Source: Vulcanimicrobiota bacterium
GTDB lineage: Bacteria; Vulcanimicrobiota; Vulcanimicrobiia; Vulcanimicrobiales; Vulcanimicrobiaceae
DNA: 9,328 nucleotides
Assembly (NCBI GenBank): GCA_014304965.1
Contig: JACRTZ010000286.1
Coordinates: forward strand, 1-9,328
Reading direction: 5' to 3'
Part shown: in pieces, positions 6,526 through 9,328 of the stretch
Position numbering within the stretch: position 1 is the stretch's first letter
Layout of the letters: every line of letters begins with the position of its first letter
Notes under the pieces: generated by a model
Databases searched by the model: none
The model's input: the letters and a program-made list of their open reading frames with translations, nothing else
What the model was told of the DNA's origin: nothing
Made by a program: the position numbers and the translations under genes

Positions 6526-6930
6526 TTGAGCGACGGGACCCCTTCGACCGCGAATAACGGCGAGGCGCCCTATCGGCGTCGCTACGTCCGCGTAGCCGCG
6601 GATTTTCCGGTTACCTGGATGCGCGAAGGCTCCGAAGAGTCTAAGGACGGCATCTCGAGCGACCTCGGCGGCGGCGGCGTGCGGCTCTCGACCGACGAGG
6701 ATCTGCCGCTCGGCGCGGTCTTGATTCTCCGCTTCAACGTCCCGGGAACTCAGCGCGAGATGCTGGCTAAAGGCCGCATCGTGCTCTCGTTCTACAATGC
6801 CGAAGAACAGAAGTTTTTTCACGGGATCTCGTTCACGCACATCGATCCGCGCGACCAGGAAGAAATCGTGCGTTACGTCGCGGCCGAAGTCCAGCGCCTG
6901 GCGCTCGAAGGCGAAGCCGCCGCAGACTGA
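6526..6930 (+). CDS. PilZ-domain protein, putative c-di-GMP receptor
   Basis: This 134-aa single-domain protein carries the two PilZ signatures. RRRYVRV (17-23) provides the RxxxR motif (Arg18, Arg22) that grips c-di-GMP, and DLGGGGVRL (46-54) stands for the (D/N)xSxxG motif, with Gly in place of Ser. The following strands (AVLILRFNVPG, KGRIVLSFY, FFHGISFTHI) and a C-terminal helix (DQEEIVRYVAAEVQRLAL) match the PilZ barrel plus helix. It would act in the cytosol by binding c-di-GMP and contacting a partner protein; none is encoded nearby. The start is TTG at 6526 with GAGG 8 nt upstream. The ATG at 6506 is in another frame and stops after seven codons. It begins 16 bp after the PLP-enzyme gene and may be co-transcribed with it. 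Its C-terminus converges on a minus-strand gene 12 bp away. Confidence 0.88.
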   Translation: MSDGTPSTANNGEAPYRRRYVRVAADFPVTWMREGSEESKDGISSDLGGGGVRLSTDEDLPLGAVLILRFNVPGTQREMLAKGRIVLSFYNAEEQKFFHGISFTHIDPRDQEEIVRYVAAEVQRLALEGEAAAD

Positions 6931-6931
6931 A

Positions 6932-6961
6932 GGGGGAAGGGCCTAGGCTCCGCTGTCCCCC
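6932..6961. terminator. Weak hairpin between convergent genes, possible bidirectional terminator
   Basis: GGGGGA (6932-6937) pairs with TCCCCC (6956-6961) around an 18-nt loop containing the palindrome GCCTAGGC (6941-6948). No T-run follows on either strand, and the right arm lies in the last codons of the minus-strand gene. Termination here is only a possibility. Confidence 0.25.
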
Positions 6962-7185
6962 ATGAAGCCGAAAAAGAAGTAACGGTCGCCGTCGCTCGTT
7001 TCGAGGACGATGCGCTTTTCTTCGACCGTGGCGGAACGGATCGTCTTGCCCGCGAGCCGATCGAGGATGCTCTGGGTCTGCTCGAACTCCGCCTGGCGCA
7101 ACGCATCGGGGCCGATCTCGACGAGTTCGCGCAACAGTTCCTCCAGCGTCCCGCCGCGCGCGCCGGGGTCAGTGCCACCGCTCAT
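6943..7185 (-). CDS. Small 80-aa protein, function unknown
   Basis: Starts at ATG 7185 with a strong GGAGGA 5 nt upstream, which decides the start even though the frame runs on to 7353. After a Gly-rich tip (MSGGTDPGARGG) there is an amphipathic helix-rich part (LEELLRELVEIGPDALRQ, then EFEQTQSILDRLAGK). A short beta-like C-terminus follows (RIVLETSDGDRYFFFGFMG). There is no signal peptide, membrane segment or cysteine, so it is probably a cytosolic protein that works through a partner. No family was recognised. It converges on the PilZ gene and diverges from the FHA gene, whose start is 61 bp away, so a shared control region is possible. The strong ribosome site and natural composition make it a likely real gene. 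Confidence 0.75.
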   Translation of the reverse strand: MSGGTDPGARGGTLEELLRELVEIGPDALRQAEFEQTQSILDRLAGKTIRSATVEEKRIVLETSDGDRYFFFGFMGDSGA

Positions 7186-7246
7186 GTTTGTCCTCCGTTC
7201 CCGTTCGCCGGGGATTTCGCCGCGCCACGCCCAAAAACTCGTTACC

Positions 7247-7546
7247 GTGTATATCCTGGAAGTGGTCGGCGGCCCCCTTGACGGTAAGACGTGGCCTTTC
7301 GATCGGGATATCACGATCGGACGCGACGATGCCGTTGCGGGAGCCTGCATCAAGCTCGACCGCTACGTTTCGCGCCGGCACGCACAACTCCGCGAAGAAG
7401 GCGGCACCTTGGTCCTGACGGACCTTTCGAGCCGAAACGGGACGAAAGTCGACGGCCGCCAAGTCGCGGGCGATGCGGCGCTCGGGGTCGGCGACCGTTT
7501 TCAGGTCGGCCACACCTTTCTGCGGGTCAAGCGCACCGCGCCGTAA
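7247..7546 (+). CDS. Stand-alone FHA-domain protein
   Basis: These 99 residues are almost exactly one forkhead-associated domain, a phosphothreonine-binding beta-sandwich. The conserved residues are all present: Gly25-Arg26 (TIGRDD), Ser42 and His45 (VSRRHAQL), and Asn64-Gly65 (SSRNGT). There is no kinase, secretion or DNA-binding part, so it should act as an adaptor for a threonine-phosphorylated protein. Such small FHA proteins work with Ser/Thr kinases, type VI secretion or cell-wall enzymes in other bacteria; nothing in this window shows which. The start is uncertain. GTG 7247 sits right before the first strand but has no Shine-Dalgarno. ATG 7184 is in frame and would add 21 residues, but overlaps the divergent gene's start codon. 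It ends 16 bp before panC (10 bp if panC starts at GTG 7557) and may share its transcript. Confidence 0.88.
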   Translation: MYILEVVGGPLDGKTWPFDRDITIGRDDAVAGACIKLDRYVSRRHAQLREEGGTLVLTDLSSRNGTKVDGRQVAGDAALGVGDRFQVGHTFLRVKRTAP

Positions 7547-7562
7547 GGCCCGGTTCGTGTCT

Positions 7563-8402
7563 ATGCACGTCGCTCGAACCGCCGAATCGGCTCGCAGCAT
7601 TGCGCGCGCGCTCCCTCATCCCCTCGGCTTCGTGCCGACAATGGGAGCCCTCCACGGCGGCCATTTGCGGCTCGTCGAGCGCGCCGGCGCTGAGAACGCT
7701 GCGGTCGCCGCTTCGATTTTCGTCAACCCGCTGCAATTCGGGCCGCACGAAGATTTCGCACGGTATCCGCGCGCGTTCGACCGCGATTGCGAAACGTTCG
7801 AACGTGCGGGCGTGAGCCTCGTCTACGCACCTTCGGTCGAAGCGATGTATCCGCCGCGCTTTTCGACGTCGGTGAATCCCGGCGCGGTTGCAAACCGTCT
7901 CGAAGGCGTATTTCGGCCCGGTCATTTCACCGGCGTTGCGACCGTCGTTCTCAAGCTCGTTCATGCGATCGAACCCGCGACGGTGTATCTCGGGCAAAAG
8001 GACGCACAACAGGCCGCGGTATTGCGCGCGATCGCGAAAGACCTCGATCTCGCGGTTTCGATCGTCGTGGTTCCGACCGTTCGCGAAGACGACGGCCTCG
8101 CGCTTTCCAGCCGCAACGCGTACCTGTCGCCCGAGCAGCGCGCCGCCGCGCCGAGCTTGCACCGCGCGCTCGCGCACATCGCGTGCGCGGTTGCCTCGGG
8201 CGAGCGCAACGTGGCGAATCTGCTCGTGCAAGCGCGCGGCCTGCTCGCCTCTCCGCTCGCGTGGGAGTACCTCGAAATCGTGGATCCGCAAACGTTCGAG
8301 CCGGCCGCGGGCTTCGAGGCGCCGGCGCTTGCGGTTGCCGCGGTTCGGGCCGGGCCGACGCGGCTGCTGGACAACGAACCCATCGTCTGGAGCGCGAACT
8401 GA
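7563..8402 (+). CDS. panC: Pantothenate synthetase (pantoate-beta-alanine ligase)
   Basis: PanC joins pantoate and beta-alanine using ATP to give pantothenate, AMP and pyrophosphate, in the cytosol. The 279-aa length is normal. Motifs in order: PTMGALHGGHL (25-35), the ATP-binding HIGH-like site, where the residue before the second Gly is Gly rather than the more usual Glu; FVNPLQF (53-59); GVFRPGHFTGVATVV (115-129); GQKDAQQ (145-151 region), the pantoate and ATP loop; and REDDGLALSSRN (174-185), the KMSKS-like signature. The start could be ATG 7563, which matches the usual family N-terminus, or GTG 7557, which adds two residues and is better spaced (8 nt) from AAGG at 7545-7548. Its stop lies 1 bp before coaBC, so the two pathway genes form an operon, perhaps with the FHA gene. 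panB and panD are not in the window. Confidence 0.96.
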   Translation: MHVARTAESARSIARALPHPLGFVPTMGALHGGHLRLVERAGAENAAVAASIFVNPLQFGPHEDFARYPRAFDRDCETFERAGVSLVYAPSVEAMYPPRFSTSVNPGAVANRLEGVFRPGHFTGVATVVLKLVHAIEPATVYLGQKDAQQAAVLRAIAKDLDLAVSIVVVPTVREDDGLALSSRNAYLSPEQRAAAPSLHRALAHIACAVASGERNVANLLVQARGLLASPLAWEYLEIVDPQTFEPAAGFEAPALAVAAVRAGPTRLLDNEPIVWSAN

Positions 8403-8403
8403 C

Positions 8404-9328
8404 GTGGCGCGTATTTTGCTCGGCGTCTGCGGCGGCATCGCCGCGTACAAAGCGGCCGCGCTCACGAGTGCGCTCGTCCAGCGCGGCGACGACGTTGACG
8501 TCGTCATGACGGAGGCCGCCGGACGCTTCGTCGGTTCGCTGACGTTCGCCGCGCTAACGCGCCGCCAAGTATATACGTCGGTTTGGGATGCGCCCGAAAC
8601 GATTCCGCACATCAAACTCGTGCGCGCGGCCGACGTGCTCGCCGTCGTACCCGCCACCGCGAACGCCATCGCAAAGTTCGCGCGCGGAATCGCCGACGAT
8701 CTGCTCTCGAATGCCGTCCTGGCGGCCCGCATTCCGATCGTCGTCGCACCCGCGATGAACGAGGCGATGTACGAACATCCCGCCACGCGCGAGAATCTGC
8801 GGTTGCTCGAAGCGCGTGGCGTAACGATCGTGCCGCCGGGTTCCGGGTTTCTGGCGGAGCGGGAAACCGGTGTCGGACGTCTTGCCGATCAGGAGGCGAT
8901 CGTCGCTGCGATCGATGCCGCCTTGCAACGCCGTTCCGATCTCGAAGGCGAGCGCGTGCTGATTACTGCCGGACCGACGCGCGAGCCGATCGATCCCGTG
9001 CGCTTCCTTTCAAATGCGTCCACCGGAACGATGGGGATCGAATTGGCGCGCGAGGCACTCGCCCGCGGCGCGCGCGTGGATCTCATCTTGGGGCCGACGA
9101 GCGAGGTCCCTCCCGGTGCCGCGGACGTGGTACGCGTGGCGACGGCGCAAGAGATGTACACGGCGGCTCTCGCGCGGTTTCCGTCAGCGGACGTCGCGAT
9201 TTGCGCGGCCGCGGTCGTGGACTGGCGCCCGGTGACGGCCTTTGCGCAGAAGGTCAAGAAAGAAGATGGCGCGGCGACGATCGCGCTGGAACGAACGCCC
9301 GACATTCTCTCCACGCTCGGTGAACGGA
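8404..9328 (+). CDS. coaBC: Bifunctional phosphopantothenoylcysteine decarboxylase / phosphopantothenate-cysteine ligase, 3' end outside window
   Basis: The GTG at 8404 opens a frame that runs off the window (308 codons seen of roughly 400). CoaB adds cysteine to 4'-phosphopantothenate and CoaC decarboxylates the product to 4'-phosphopantetheine, using FMN and working as an oligomer. CoaC part: GVCGGIAAYKA (7-17), His69 in PHIKL (the catalytic His), PATANAIAKFARGIADDLLS (83-102) and PAMNEAMYEHPAT (116-128). The flexible loop that normally reads LACGxxGxGRM is LAERETGVGRL here, so the catalytic Cys (Cys158 in E. coli Dfp) is Glu152. CoaB part: ITAGPTREPIDPVRFLSNASTG (187-208), AAAVVDWRP (268-276) and the KVKK lysines (283-286). 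It starts 1 bp after the panC stop, with GGAG 11 nt upstream, so coupling to panC is likely. Confidence 0.95.
   Translation, partial: MARILLGVCGGIAAYKAAALTSALVQRGDDVDVVMTEAAGRFVGSLTFAALTRRQVYTSVWDAPETIPHIKLVRAADVLAVVPATANAIAKFARGIADDLLSNAVLAARIPIVVAPAMNEAMYEHPATRENLRLLEARGVTIVPPGSGFLAERETGVGRLADQEAIVAAIDAALQRRSDLEGERVLITAGPTREPIDPVRFLSNASTGTMGIELAREALARGARVDLILGPTSEVPPGAADVVRVATAQEMYTAALARFPSADVAICAAAVVDWRPVTAFAQKVKKEDGAATIALERTPDILSTLGER

Noticed and set aside
7527..8786. Long minus-strand open frame of 419 codons
   Set aside because: It is antisense to panC and coaBC, which carry clear family motifs. Its Arg/Ala-rich translation shows no domain and is a GC-rich shadow.

Overview
The window is high-GC bacterial DNA with nine protein genes and short intergenic gaps; no RNA gene, CRISPR array or mobile element was seen. 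A TonB-dependent outer-membrane receptor points to a diderm. Next to it are arrangements better known from Gram-positives: a divergent lexA/LysM pair with CGAAC-N4-GTTTG type LexA boxes, and a methionine-gamma-lyase-like PLP protein close to lexA. This mix, with GTG/TTG starts and very GC-rich third codon positions, suggests a deep-branching soil-type diderm such as Candidatus Eremiobacterota (WPS-2) or a relative. That placement is inference only.

Layout. 2-2479 (+): C-terminal 825 codons of a TonB-dependent receptor, closed by a strong intrinsic terminator (2500-2536). 2555-2764 (+): a doubtful 69-aa protein with one CxxC motif. 2792-2846: a nested inverted repeat of unknown role. 2857-2888: an intrinsic terminator for the leftward LysM gene (2918-3205, -). 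3206-3391: a divergent control region with two LexA boxes, one per gene. 3392-4006 (+): lexA. 4060-5235 (+): a PTS EIIC-like membrane protein of the cellobiose/chitobiose type, overlapping by ATGA the PLP enzyme of the Met-gamma-lyase/'aluminium resistance' family (5232-6509). 6526-6930 (+): a PilZ-domain protein. 6943-7185 (-): an 80-aa protein of unknown function. 7247-7546 (+): a stand-alone FHA domain. 7563-8402 (+): panC. 8404 to the window end (+): coaBC, truncated by the edge.

How the genes fit together. The centre is an SOS module: LexA would repress itself and a small membrane-anchored LysM protein, which has the architecture and position of the Bacillus cell-division inhibitor YneA. 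The right end is a coenzyme A module: PanC makes pantothenate, and CoaBC makes 4'-phosphopantetheine after a pantothenate kinase not present here. The PilZ and FHA proteins are small signalling-type domains (c-di-GMP and phosphothreonine binding) with no partner visible. The EIIC-PLP pair looks translationally coupled, but no EIIA or EIIB is present, so the substrate and energy source of the EIIC are open.

The points most worth checking are the YneA-like SOS pair with its matched operators, the seven cysteine pairs in the receptor, the orphan EIIC coupled to a PLP enzyme, and the replacement of the usual catalytic cysteine by glutamate in CoaBC.
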